Counted from the first letter of the stretch, positions 46,300 through 58,537 are shown. The stretch: DNA of 64,000 bases from Lolium rigidum (GCF_022539505.1 NC_061514.1:39771769-39835768); one strand, 5' to 3'. Numbers and translations are program-made. Notes: generated from the letters alone by a model not told the origin.

Positions 46300-48040
46300 T
46301 GATACGTCTCCGACGTATCTATAATTTCTTATGTTCCATGCTACTTTATTGATGATATCTACATGTTTTATGCATACTTTATGTCATATTTATGCGTTTT
46401 CCGGAACTAACCTATTGACGAGATGCCGAAGTGCCGGTTCTCGTTTTCTGCTGTTTTTGGTTTCGGAAATCCTAGTAACGAAATATTCTCGAATTGGACG
46501 AAATCAACGCCCGTGTTCCTATTTTGCCCGAAGCATCCAGAACACCCGAGAGCCGCCAGAGAGAAGCCCTGGGGGCCCCACACAACACCCTGGCGCGGCC
46601 AGAGGGGGGGCCGCGCCGCCTTAGTGTGTGGGCCCACCAGGCCCCCTCCGAGGCTGCCCTTTCGCCTATATAAGGTCCCTGACCTAAAAACCCCGAGGGA
46701 ATAAGCCACGGTACGCGAAACCTTCCAGAGCCGCCGCCATCGCGAAGCCAAGATCTGGGGGACAGGAGTCTCTGTTCCGGCACGCCGCCGGGACGGGGAA
46801 GTGCCCCCGGAAGGCTTCTCCATCGACACCGCTGCCATCTCCACCGCCATCTTCATCAACGCTGCTGCTCCCATGAAGAGGGAGTAGTTCTCCATCGAGG
46901 CTCGGGGCTGTACCGGTAGCTATGTGGTTCATCTCTCTCCTATGTACTTCAATACAATAATCTCATGAGCTGCCTTACATGATTGAGATTCATATGATGA
47001 TTGCTTGTAATCTAGATGTCATTATGCTAGTCAAGTGAGTTTTACTTATGTGATCTCTGGAGACTCCTTGTCCCACGTGTGTAAAGGTGACAGTGTGTGC
47101 ACCGTGTGGGTCTCTTAGGCTATATTTCACGAATACTTATTCACCGTTATGAATGGCGTAGTGAAGTGCTTATTTATATCTCTTTATGATTGCAATGTGT
47201 TTTGTATCACAATTTATCCATGTGCTACTCTAGTGATGTTATTAAAGTAGTTTTATTCCTCCTACACGGTGTAATGGTGACATTGTGTGCACTCGTGTTA
47301 GTACTTGGCGTAGGCTATGATCATGATCTCTTGTAGATTATGAAGTTAACTATTGCTATGATGGTATTGATGTGATCTATTCCTCCTACATGGCGTGAAG
47401 GTGACAGTGTGCATGCTAAGTTAGTACTTGGTTTAGTCGTATCGATCTTTCATGCACTCTAAGGTTATTTAAATATGAACATTGAATTGTGGAGCTTGTT
47501 AACTCCGGCATTGAGGGTTCGTGTAATCCTACGCAATGTGTTCATCATCCAACAAGAGAGTGTAGAGTATGCATTTATCTATTCTCGTTATGTGATCAAT
47601 GTTGAGAGTGTCCACTAGTGAAAGTCTAATCCCTAGGCTTTGTTCCAAAATATCGCTATCGCTCGCTTGTTACTCGTTTTACTCGAATTACTACTCGTTG
47701 CGTTACTACCGCTTGTTTACTTCCTACAATATTACTACCATCAATCGCACGCCGATGAAGCTATTTTCTGGCGCCGTACTACTGCTCATATTCATTCATA
47801 CCACTTGTATTTCACTATCTCTTCGCCGAACTAGTGCACCTATTAGGTGTGTTGGGGACACAAGAGACTTCTTGCTTTGTGGTTGCAGGGTTGCATGAGA
47901 GGGATATCTTTGACCTCTTCCTCCCTGAGTTCGATAAACCTTGGGTGATCCACTTAAGGGAAAACTTGCTGCTGTTCTACAAACCTCTGCCCTTGGAGGC
48001 CCAACACTGTCTACAAGAATAGAAGCACCCGTAGACATCA
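46300..48040 (+). repeat. 5' LTR of element B
   Basis: 1741 bp, TGATACGTCTCC to GTAGACATCA. CTATATAAGG at 46667-46676 is the likely promoter. It differs from the 3' LTR mainly at CTG/CCG/CTCG-type sites, e.g. 47655-47720. Confidence 0.93.
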
Positions 48041-48050
48041 AGCTATTTTC

Positions 48051-48068
48051 TGGCGCCGTTGCCGGGGA
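48051..48068 (+). promoter_or_regulatory. Primer-binding site of element B (tRNA-Asp type)
   Basis: TGGCGCCGTTGCCGGGGA is complementary over 18 nt to the 3' end of plant tRNA-Asp(GUC) including CCA. It lies 10 bp inside the LTR. Related phrases occur at 47757 (inside the LTR) and 48108. Confidence 0.85.
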
Positions 48069-48204
48069 GGAAAGGTAAAAGGTACTCACACTCCGGATCT
48101 CGGCTACTAAGCTATTTTCCGGCGCCGTTGTAAGTACTCGAAGCTATTTCCTTTAGACTCTACAATTGCATCTTTTGGTTTCTTGTTTACACTAGTTAGG
48201 CATA

Positions 48205-48951
48205 ATGGAAAACAACAAAAATATGAGAGATCTTTATGAACTTTATCTTGAATTAGGACATGATGTGTTTGAAGAGAGAATTAAAAAACCCATGGAACTT
48301 TATATGCATGCTAATGGGAATGTTATTACTATGAATGCTTTGAACACCATTGTTGCTAATGCTATGGAAAATTCTAAGCTTGGGGAGGTCGGTTTTGATG
48401 AAAATGATCTCTTTAGCCCTCCGGGTATTGAGGAGAAAGTTTATGTTGATTATGATATGCCTCCCATTTATGATGATTATAATGATAGTAGTCTTTTAGT
48501 ACCGCCTGTTATGGAGGATAAATTTTATTATGATTACAATATACCTCCTATATTTGATAGCTACTTTGTTGAATTTGCTCCCACTACAATTAATAAGAAT
48601 GACTATGCTTATGTTGGGAGTAGTAATTATTTTATGCATGAGACTCATGATAAGAATGCTTTAAGTGATAGTTATATTGTTGAGTTTGCTCATGATGCTA
48701 CTGAAAGTTATTATGAGAGAGGAAAATATGGTTATAGAAATTTTCATGTTACTAAAATGCCTCTCTATGTGCTGAATTTTTTTAAGCTGCACTTGTTTTA
48801 TCTTTCTATGCTTGTTGCATTATGCTTCTTGAACTTGTTTATTTACAAGATTCCTATGCATAGGAAGCATGTTAGACTTAAATGTGTTTTGAATTTGCCT
48901 CTTGATGCTCTCTTTTGCTTCAACTATTATTTCTTGCGAGTGCATCATTAA
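48205..48951 (+). CDS. Unknown 248-residue ORF of element B
   Basis: Intact frame from ATG 48205. Residues 1-70 are mixed charged (MENNKNMRDLY, KKPMELYM). Residues 75-130 carry two copies of an acidic aromatic repeat (EEKVYVDYDMPPIYDDY and EDKFYYDYNIPPIFDSY). Then come VEFAP and VEFAH repeats, and residues about 188-215 form a strongly hydrophobic stretch (FFKLHLFYLSMLVALCFLNLF) followed by a basic patch (HRKHVRLK) and a second hydrophobic tail. It could be a membrane-associated protein. No gag, protease or polymerase motif is present. It occupies the place where gag stands in element A. The same start occurs in element B2 at 134. Function unknown. Confidence 0.6.
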   Translation: MENNKNMRDLYELYLELGHDVFEERIKKPMELYMHANGNVITMNALNTIVANAMENSKLGEVGFDENDLFSPPGIEEKVYVDYDMPPIYDDYNDSSLLVPPVMEDKFYYDYNIPPIFDSYFVEFAPTTINKNDYAYVGSSNYFMHETHDKNALSDSYIVEFAHDATESYYERGKYGYRNFHVTKMPLYVLNFFKLHLFYLSMLVALCFLNLFIYKIPMHRKHVRLKCVLNLPLDALFCFNYYFLRVHH

Positions 48952-51391
48952 AACTGCTGAGCCCATCTTAATGGCTATAAAGAAAGAACTTCTTGGGAGA
49001 TAACCCATGTGTTTATTTTACTACAGACATTTTTGTTTTATATTGAGTCTTGGAAGTTGTTTACTACTGTAGCAACCTCTCCTTATCATGTTTTTGTGCC
49101 AAGTAAAGTTTCCATGTTAAAGTTGATGTTATATTTGGGATCGCTGCGCAGAAACAGCATTGCTGTCTGTCACGAATACTGGAACAAGTCTCTGTAGAAA
49201 ATTTGAAAAAAATCTGCCAATTTACGAGCGTGATCCTCAGATATGTACGCCACTTTCATTAGTTTTGAGTTTTTCCATTTGAGCAAGTCTGGTGCCATTT
49301 TAAAATTCGTCTTTACGAACTGTTCTGTTTTTGACAGATTCTGCCTTTTATTTTGCATTGCCGTTTTTGTTTTGTTGAATGGGTTTCTTTGTTTCATTAA
49401 CTTTCAGAAGTTTTGTGCAATGTCCAGAAGTGTAAAGAATGATTGTGTCACCTCTGAACATGTGAATTTTGATTGTGCACTAACCCTCTAATGAGTTTGC
49501 TCGAAGTTTGGTGTGGCAGAAGTTTTCAAGGGTCAATAGAAGAGGGTGATATAATGTGATCGAGAAGAGTGAAAGGTCTAAGCTTGGGGATGCCCCGGTG
49601 GTTCATCCCTGCATATTTTAAGAAGACTCAAGCATCTAAGCTTGGAGATGCCCAAGGCATCCCCTTCTTCATCGACAACTTATCAGGTTTCTTCTAGTGA
49701 AACTATATTTTTATTCCGTCACATCTTATGTACTTTATTGGAGCATCTGTTTGCTTTTATTTTTGTTTTGTTATCTTAGTTCTCTGAATAAGTTCATCCT
49801 TGTGTGGGAGAGAGACACGCTCCGCTGGTTCATATGAACACATGTGTTCTTAGCTTTTAATTTTCATGGCGAAGGTTGAAACTGCTTCGTTAATTGTTAT
49901 ATGGTTGGAAACGTAAAATGCTACATGTAGTAATTGGTAAAATGTCTTGGATAATGTGATACTTGGCAATTGTTGTGCTCATGTTTAAGCTATTGCATCA
50001 TATACTTTTCACCCATTAATGAAGAAATACATAGAGCTTGCTAAAATTTGGTTTGCATAATTGGTCTCTCTAAGGTCTAGATAATTTCTAGTAAAGAGTT
50101 TGAACAACAAGGAAGATGGTGTAAAGTCTTATAATGTTTACAATATGTATTTTATGTGAGTTTTGCTGCACCAGTTCATCCTTGTGTTTGTTTCAAATAA
50201 CCTTGCTAGCCTAAACCTTGTATCGAGAGGGAATACTTCTCATGCATCCAAATCCTTGAGCCAACCACTATGCCATTTGTGTCCACCATACCTACCTACT
50301 ACATGGTATTTCTCCGCCATTCCAAAGTAAATTGCTTGAGTGCTACCTTTAAACAATTCAAAAGTTATTACCTCTTATTTGTGTCAATGTTTTATAGCTC
50401 ATGAGGAAGTATGTGGTGTTTATCTTTCAATCTTGTTGGGCAACTTTCACCAATGGACTAGTGGCTTCATCCGCTTATCCAATAATTTTGCAAAAAGAGC
50501 TGGCAATGGGATTCCCATTCCCAAATTAATTAACCAAAATAGACACTCCTCCATGGTATGTGATTGTGGGACGGCACCCGAAGGATTCGGTTAGCCATGG
50601 CTTGAGAAAGCCAAGGTGGGGAGGAGTGTCATCATAATAAAACTAAAATAAAAAGACACTCCTTCATGGTATGAGATTGTTAGCGTGCACCCGAGGATTC
50701 GGTTAGCCATGGTTTGTGAAAGAAAGGTTGGAAGGAGTGCCACCCAAAAATAAAATAAAATGGGAGCCGCTCTTTGAAGGTTTGTCTGGCAAGGGGGTTA
50801 GAGTACCCGTTACCATTCGTTGACAACAACAAACACCTCTCAAAACTTTATTTTTATGCTCTCTTTATGTTTTCAAAATAAAAGCTCTAGCACAAATATA
50901 GCAATCGATGCTTCCCTCGTCGAAGGGCCATTCTTCTACTTTTATGTTGAGTCAGTCTACCTATTTCCTCCCATCTCAAGAAGCAAACACTTGTGTGAAC
51001 TGTGCATTGATTCCTACATACTTGCATATTGCACTTATTATATTACTTTGCATTGACAACTATCCATGAGATATACATTTTACAAGTTGAAAGCAACCGC
51101 TGAAACTTAATCTTCCATTGTGTTGCTTCAATACCTTTCACTTTGAATTATTGCTTTACGAGCTAACTCTTATGCAAGACTTATTGATGCTTGCCTTGAA
51201 AGTACTATTCATGAAAAGTCTTTGCTTTATGATTCATTTGTTTACTCATGTCATTACCATTGTTTTGATCGCTGCATTCATCTCATATGCTTACAATAGT
51301 ATGATCAAGGTTATGATGGCATGTCACTTAAGAAATTATCTTTGTTATCGTTTTACCTGCTCGGGACGAGCAGAACTAAGCTTGGGGATGC
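48952..51391 (+). other. Non-coding 3' region of element B
   Basis: No supported gene. It parallels 55985-58537 of element A closely (cttcttggRagataacccatg, gagtcttggaagttgt, ctgccaatttacg, ccatttgtgtccacc), so it is conserved without coding, probably for packaging or reverse transcription. A direct repeat with cactcctYcatggtatg and gaggattcggttagccatgg occurs at 50548-50610 and 50656-50720. The motif CTAAGCTTGGGGATGC occurs at 49578, 49636 (one change) and 51376. Confidence 0.7.
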
Positions 51392-53127
51392 TGATACGTC
51401 TCCGACGTATCTATAATTTCTTATGTTCCATGCTACTTTATTGATGATATCTACATGTTTTATGCATACTTTATGTCATATTTATGCGTTTTCCGGAACT
51501 AACCTATTAACGAGATGCCGAAGTGCCGGCTCTCGTTTTCTGCTGTTTTTGGTTTCGTAAATCCTAGTAACGAAATATTCTCGGAATTGGACGAAATCAA
51601 CGCCCAGGTTCCTATTTTGCCCGGAAGCATCCAGAACACCCGAGAGCCGCCAGAGAGAAGCCCTGGGGGCCCCACACAACACCCTGGCGCGGCCAGAGGG
51701 GGGGGCGCGCCGCCTTAGTGTGTGGGCCCACCAGGCCCCCTCCGAGGCTGCCCTTTCGCCTATATAAGGTCCCTGACCTAAAACCCCGAGGGAATAAGCC
51801 ACGGTACGCGAAACCTTCCGGAGCCGCCGCCATCGCGAAGCCAAGATCCGGGGGACAGGAGTCTCCGTTCCGGCACGCCGCCGGACGGGGAAGTGCCCCG
51901 GAAGGCTTCTCCATCGACACCGCTGCCATCTCCACCGCCATCTTCATCAACGCTGTTGCTCCCATGAAGAGGGAGTAGTTCTCCATCGAGGCTCGGGGCT
52001 GTACTGGTAGCTATGTGGTTCATCTCTCTCCTATGTATTTCAATACAATAATCTCATGAGCTGCCTTACATGATTGAGATTCATATGATGATTGCTTGTA
52101 ATCTAGATGTCATTATGCAAGTCAAGTGAGTTTTACTTATGTGATCTCCGGAGACTCCTTGTCCCACGTGTGTAAAGGTGACAGTGTGTGCACCGTGTGG
52201 GTCTCTTAGGCTATATTTCACGGAATACTTATTCACCGTTATGAATGGCGTAGTGAAGTGCTTATTTATATCTCTTTATGATTGCAATGTGTTTTGTATC
52301 ACAATTTATCCATGTGCTACTCTAGTGATGTTATTAAAGTAGTTTTATTCCTCCTACACGGTGTAATGGTGACAGATGTGTGCACTCGTGTTAGTACTTG
52401 GCGTAGGCTATGATCATGATCTCTTGTAGATTATGAATTTAACTATTGCTATGATGGTATTGATGTGATCTATTCCTCCTACATGGCGTGAAGGTGACAG
52501 TGTGCATGCTAAGTTAGTACTTGGTTTAGTCGTATCGATCTTTCATGCACTCTAAGGTTATTTAAATATGAACATTGAATTGTGGAGCTTGTTAACTCCG
52601 GCATTGAGGGTTCGTGTAATCCTACGCAATGTGTTCATCATCCAACAAGAGAGTGTAGAGTATGCATTTATCTATTCTGTTATGTGATCAATGTTGAGAG
52701 TGTCCACTAGTGAAAGTCTAATCCCTAGGCTTTGTTCCAAAATACTGCTATCGCTGCTTGTTACTGTTTTACTGAATTACTACTGCTGCGTTACTACTGC
52801 TTGTTTACTTCCTACAATATTACTACCATCAATCGCACGCCGCAAGCTATTTTCTCGGCGCCGTACTACCGCTTATATTCATTCATACCACTTGTATTTC
52901 ACTATCTCTTCGCCGAACTAGTGCACCTATTAGGTGTGTTGGGGACACAAGAGACTTCTTGCTTTGTGGTTGCAGGGTTGCATGAGAGGGATATCTTTGA
53001 CCTCTTCCTCCCTGAGTTCGATAAACCTTGGGTGATCCACTTAAGGGAAAACTTACTGCTGTTCTACAAACCTCTGCTCTTGGAGGCCCAACACTGTCTA
53101 CAAGAATAGAAGCACCCGTAGACATCA
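51392..53127 (+). repeat. 3' LTR of element B
   Basis: 1736 bp copy of 46300-48040, followed by the TSD ATGCC. Confidence 0.93.
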
Positions 53128-53631
53128 ATGCCCTGATTAAATCTCATAGTGATCATCATGATATGTATTGAATCTTTATTTGTCAATTGCCCACCTGTAA
53201 TTTGTTCACCCAGCATGCTATTTATCTTATTGGAGAGACACCACTAGTGAACTGTAGACCCCGGTCCATTCTTTTACATCTGAATACAATCTATTGCAAT
53301 CATTGTTTTCTACTGTTCTTTGCAAACAAACATCATTTTCCACACTATACATTTAATCCTTTGTTTTCAGCAAGCCGGTGAGATTGACAACCTCACTGTT
53401 ACGTTGGGGCAAAGTATCTTGATTGTGTTGTGCAGGTTCCACGTTGGCGCCGTTTTCACTGGTGTTGCGCCGCACTACACTCCTCCACCAACAACCTTCA
53501 CGTGTTCCTTGACTCCTACTGGTTCGATAACCTTGGTTTCTTACTGAGGGAAAACTTGCTGTTGTACACATCACACCTTTCTCTTGGGGTTCCCAACGGA
53601 CGTGTGCTTCACGCGTGTCAAGCTCTTTTTC

Positions 53632-53649
53632 TGGCGCCGTTGCCGGGGA
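53632..53649 (+). promoter_or_regulatory. Primer-binding site of element A (tRNA-Asp type)
   Basis: TGGCGCCGTTGCCGGGGA, identical to that of element B, 11 bp inside the LTR. Confidence 0.85.
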
Positions 53650-53877
53650 GATCAAGACATGCTGCAAGGGGAGTCTCCACATCCAATATCTTTACTTTGT
53701 TTTTGTCTTGCTTTATTTTATTTTATTTACTGTCTTGTTTGCTTTATATTAAAAACACAAAAAATTAGTTGCTTTACTTTCTGTCTTGTTTACTTGCTCT
53801 ATATCAAAAACACAAAAAAATTAGTTACTTGTCTTTACTTTATTCTATTTGCTTAGTTTACTTTTATTACTGCTACA

Positions 53878-54962
53878 ATGGGTACTCCTGAAAATACTAA
53901 GTTGTGTGATTTCACTAGCACAAATATAATTTTATAAGTACTCCTATTGCTCCACCTGCTACTACAGCAGAATTCTGTGAAATTAAACCTGCTTTACTGA
54001 ATCTTGTTATGAGAGAGCAATTTTCTGGTGTTAGTACTAATGATGCTGCTACCCATCTTAATAATTTTGTTGAACTTTTTGAAATGCAAAAGTATAAGTA
54101 TATAGATGGTGATATTATAAAACTGAAATTGTTTCCTTTCTCATTAAGAGGAAGAGCTAAAGATTGGTTGCTTTCTTTGCCTAAGAATAGTATTGATTCA
54201 TGGACTAAATGTAAAGATGCTTTTATTGGTAAATATTATCGTCCTGCTAAGATTATATCTTTGAGAAGTAGCATTATGAATTTTAAGCAATTTGATAATG
54301 AACATGTTGCTCAAGCATGGGAGAGAATGAAATCTTTGGTAAAGAATTGCCCTACCCATGGACTAACTACTTGGATGATCATCCAAACCTTTTATGCAGG
54401 ATTGAATTTTTCCTCGAGGAACCTATTGGATTCAGCTGCTGGAGGTACTTTTATGTCCATCACCTTAGGCGCCGCAACAAAGCTTCTTGATGATATGATG
54501 ATCAATTACTCTGAATGGCACACTGAAAGAACTCCTCAAGGTAAGAAGGTAAATTCTGTTGAAGAAACCTCTTCTTTGGGTGATAAGATTGATGCTATTA
54601 TGTCTATGCTTGCAAATGGTAGATCTCATATTGATCCTAATAATGTTCCTTTAGCTTCATTGGTTGCTCAAGAAAAAAATGTTGATGTGGATTTCATTAA
54701 GAATACTAATTTCAACAACAATGCTTATAGGAATAATTATGGTAACAACAACTATAGGCCAGATCCTTCTAATAATGGTAGTGGTTATGGTAATTCTTAC
54801 AACAATAATAAGAGTGTACCCTCTAGTCTTGAAGTCATGCTTAAAGAATTTATTAGTACACAAACTGCTTTTAATAAAACTATTGAAGAAAAGCTTGGTA
54901 AAATTGATGTTCTTGCTTCTAAGGTTGATAGTCTTGCTCTTGATGTTGATCTTTTAAACTGA
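53878..54962 (+). pseudogene. Gag of element A (one-base shift near the start)
   Basis: ATG 53878 reads MGTPENTKLCDFTSTN, then stops after a one-base shift in an AT-rich run near 53930; the correct frame resumes before ATG 54009 and is open to 54962 (317 residues). It contains the retrotransposon gag domain: FSGVSTNDAATHLNNFVELFE, FPFSLRGRAKDWLLSLP, SWTKCKDAFIGKYY, FDNEHVAQAWERMKSLVKNCPTHG. An Asn-rich hinge and a coiled-coil end follow. No zinc knuckle is visible. The style is that of Athila-like Ty3-gypsy gags. It forms the particle and should package RNAs of this family, perhaps including element B. Confidence 0.85.
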
Positions 54963-54967
54963 AAGTT

Positions 54968-55966
54968 ATGCCTGAGGAAGTTAAATATGCTAGGTTTGCT
55001 AAAACAAATGCCATCCAAGTTCAAATTAATGATAAAATTAGAATGTTGGCTGAATTGCATGCTAGGTGGGATAGAGAGGAAAAAGAAAAACTTGGTAAAG
55101 AGAATAATGTAGCTAAAGTCTGGACAATTACCACCACTAGTAATGTTGATTCTTCACATGTTGCTACACCTCCTACTATCAATGGTACAATAATTGGTGT
55201 TGGCAATGTTTCTACTCCTAGTGCAAAGCGTGCAAAATTGCCTGAAACTGCTGAAACTGTTCGTGATAAAACTGCTAAATTTTTTCAAAATATTGGGGAC
55301 AATGATCCCATTGCTGTAGACCATAATGGTTTAGATTTTGATGATTTTCATATTACTGAAGTTATAAAGTTCTTACAAAAACTTGCTAGAAGTCCAAATG
55401 CTAGTGCTATAAATTTAGCCTTTACAAAACATATTACAAATGCTCTCATTAAAGCTAGAGAAGAGAAATTAAAACTTGAAGCTTCTATTCCTAGGAAGTT
55501 GGAAGATGGTTGGCAGCCCATCATTAAAATGAAATTCAATGATTTTGAATGTAATGCTTTATGTGATCTAGGTGCAAATATTTCTGTTATGCCTAAGAAA
55601 ATTTATGATATGCTTGACTTGCCACCATTGAAAAATTGTTATTTGGATGTTAATCTTGCTGATAATTCTCTAAAGAAACCTTTGGGGAGGATTGATAATG
55701 TTCTTATTACGGTTAACAATAACCTTGTCCCCGTTGATTTTGTTGCCTTGGATATTGAATGCAATGCATCTTGTCCTATTGTCTTGGGAAGACCCTTTCT
55801 TCGAACTGTTGGTGATGTTATTGATATGAAAGAAGGAAATATTAAGTATCAATTTCCTCTCAAGAAAGGTATGGAACACTTCCCTAGAAATAGAATGAAG
55901 TTGCCTTTTGATTCTATTATTAGAACAAATTATGATGTTGATGCTTGTTCTCTTGATAATACTTGA
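54968..55966 (+). CDS. Retropepsin-type protease ORF of element A
   Basis: A 332-residue frame beginning MPEEVKYARFAKTNAIQ. Residues 1-80 belong to the gag-protease linker. The protease is at about residues 185-290: CNALCDLGANISVMPKK (DLGAN in place of the usual DTGA/DSGA active site), then LADNSLKKPLG and IVLGRPFLRTVG. It ends with a stop after SLDNT, with no RT to follow. It lies in a different frame from gag; the change falls at a TTTTAAACTG run (54951-54960), so one lost A in a homopolymer would explain it, although frameshifting cannot be excluded. It would process gag. Confidence 0.8.
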   Translation: MPEEVKYARFAKTNAIQVQINDKIRMLAELHARWDREEKEKLGKENNVAKVWTITTTSNVDSSHVATPPTINGTIIGVGNVSTPSAKRAKLPETAETVRDKTAKFFQNIGDNDPIAVDHNGLDFDDFHITEVIKFLQKLARSPNASAINLAFTKHITNALIKAREEKLKLEASIPRKLEDGWQPIIKMKFNDFECNALCDLGANISVMPKKIYDMLDLPPLKNCYLDVNLADNSLKKPLGRIDNVLITVNNNLVPVDFVALDIECNASCPIVLGRPFLRTVGDVIDMKEGNIKYQFPLKKGMEHFPRNRMKLPFDSIIRTNYDVDACSLDNT

Positions 55967-58537
55967 TTTCCACTCTCTGCGCCTAGCTGAAAGGCGTTAA
56001 AGAAAAGCACTTCTTGGAAGATAACCCATGTTTTTACTTTACTACTGTATTGTTGAGTCTTGGAAGTTGTTACTACTGTAGCAACCTCTCCTTATCATGT
56101 TTTTTGTGCCAAGTAAAGTCTCTATGGTAAAGTTGATGCTAGATTTGGATTGCTGCGCAGAAACGAATTGCTCGTCTGTCACGAATTTGCGTAGAACTCT
56201 CTGTAGAAAAATCAAAAAAATCTGCCAATTTACGTGCGTGATCCTCAGATATGTACGCAACTTTTATTAGTTTTGAGTTTTTCCGTTTGAGCAAGTTAAG
56301 TGCCTCTGGAAAATTCTTCTTTACGGATTGTTCTGTTTTGACAGATTCTGCCTTTTATTTTGCATTGCCGCTTTTGCTATGTTGAATGGGTTTCTTTGTT
56401 CCATTAACTTTCAGTAGCCTTATGCAATGTCCAGAAGTGTTAAGAATGATTATGTCACCTCTGAATATATGAATTTTTGATTATGCACTAACCCTCTAAT
56501 GAGTTTGCTTTAAGTTTGGTGTGGAGGAAGTTTTCAAGGGTCAAGAGAAGAGGATGATACAATATGATCAAGAAGAGTGAAAAGTCTAAGCTTGGGGATG
56601 CCCCGGTGGTTCATCCCTGCATATTTTAAGAAGACACAAGCATCTAAGCTTGGGGATGCCCAAGGCATCCCTTTCTTCATCGACAACTTATCAGGTCACT
56701 TCTAGTGAAACTATATTTTTATTCCATCAAATCTTATGTTCTTTATTTGGAGCGTCTGTTTGCTTTTATTTTTGTTTTGGTTTGAATAAAGTTGGATCCC
56801 ACCATCCTTGTATTGGAGATATTACGATCCGCTTTTTCATATGGAACACTTGTGTTCTTAGTTATGCTTTAATGTTCATGGCGAAGGCTGAAAATTGCTT
56901 CGTTGATTGTTATTTGGTTGGAATCAGAAAATGCTTCATATGGTTTGGAATAACTTGATACTTGGCAATTGTTTTGAGCTCTCATTAGATCATGTTTAAG
57001 CTCTTGCATCATGTAGTTAAATCTATTAGTGGAGAACTACCGTAGAGCTTGTTGAAATTTGGTTTGCATGATTGGTCTAAGGTCTAGATATTTTCTGGTG
57101 AAGTGTTTGAACAACAAGGAAGACAGTGTAGAGTCTTATAATGCTTGCAATATGTTCTTGTGTAAGTTTTGCTGTACCTGTTCAGATTTGTGTTTGCTTC
57201 AAATAACCTTGCTAGCCCAAACCTTGTACTGAGAGGAAATGCTTCTCGTGCATCCAAACACCTTGAGCCAAAACCCATGCCATTTGTGTCCACCATATCT
57301 ACCTACTATGTGGTATTTTTATGCCATTCCAAAGTAAATTACTTGAGTGCTACCTTTAAAATTTCATTCCTTTATCTTTGCAATATATAGCTCATGGGAA
57401 AATATCTTAAAAACTATTGTGGTGATGAATATGTAGTTATGTGTCGTAGTTCTTATAAGTTGCTTGTTGAGCGGTAACCATGCTTCTGGGGACGCCATCA
57501 ACTTTTTACCTTTGTTGGATATCATGTGAGATGCTATGCATGTTCGTCTTGTCTGAAGTAAGGGTGATTTATCACGATCAAATGGTTTGAGTATGCATAT
57601 GTTAGAAAAGAACATTGTGCCGCTAACCAAAGCCATGTATCATGGTTGAAGTTTTCAGTTTGGACATTCATCCTCAATCTCTTATGAGAATATTATTTGT
57701 TGTTGAATGCTTATGCATTAAAGAGGAGTCCATTATCTGTTGTCTATGTTGTCCCGGTATGGATGTCCTAAGTTGAGATCTATTAAAAACGAGAAATCAA
57801 ATGCGATTGATCTCCTTGGACCTTTGTACGAGCGGCATAGAGGTACCCCTTTGTGACACTTGGTTGAAACATATGTTATGCAATGATAATCCATGTAAAT
57901 CCAAACTAATTAGGACAAGGTGCGGGCACTATTGTTATTCTATGCATGAGGCTTGCAACTTGTAGGAAGTATTATGCATAACACATATGAATTATTACTA
58001 CCGTTGACAAAATTGTTTCTATGTTTTCAAAACAAAAGCTCTAGCACAAAAATAGTAATCCATGCTTCCTCTGCGAAGGGCCATTCTTTTACTTTATGTT
58101 GAGTCAGTTACCTACTTCTTTCTGTCTTAGAAGCAAACACTTGTGTTAACTGTGTGCATTGATTCTTACATGATTACTTATTGCACTTGTTATATTACTC
58201 TATGTTGACAATTATCCATGAGATATACATGTTACAAGTTGAAAGCAATTGCTGAAACTTAATCATCCTTTGTGTTGCTTCAATGCCTTCTACTTTGAAT
58301 CTATTGCTTTATGAGTTAGCTCTTATGCAAGTCTTGTTGATACTTGTCTTGAAAGTACTATTCATGAAAATTTTTGCTATATGATTCATTTGTTTGGTCA
58401 TTATCTTTTTGTTAGCAATCTTTTTCTTCAGATCACTCCATTCATCAAGGTTATGTTGGTAGCATGTCACTTCAGAAATTATTTGTTGTTATCGTTTACC
58501 AACTCGAGGGCGAGTAGGAACTAAGCTTGGGGATGCT
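55967..58537 (+). other. Non-coding 3' region of element A
   Basis: No supported gene over 2.6 kb where pol would be. Homologous to 48952-51391 of element B. The motif CTAAGCTTGGGGATGC occurs at 56586, 56644 and 58521, the last next to the 3' LTR as polypurine tract. Confidence 0.7.

Larger units (their letters stand above)
46300..53127 (+). mobile_element. Complete non-autonomous LTR element B
   Basis: 6828 bp, LTRs 46300-48040 and 51392-53127, TSD ATGCC on both sides (46295-46299, 53128-53132), inserted in the 5' LTR of element A. The primer site is TGGCGCCGTTGCCGGGGA (48051-48068) and the polypurine motif is directly before the 3' LTR (51376-51391). The only ORF of note codes for a 248-residue unknown protein. 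Its LTR outer end, primer site and 3' non-coding region are shared with element A, which has gag and protease instead. This points to a shared helper. Confidence 0.95.
42207..53620 (+). repeat. 5' LTR of element A in three pieces
   Basis: Pieces 42207-42737, 45734-46299 and 53133-53620 add up to about 1.59 kb, equal to the 3' LTR (1584 bp) and the solo LTR at 4704-6289. It opens with the inverted pair GATACGT/ACGTATC and has a TATA-like CTACTTAAAG near 42578. Confidence 0.88.
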
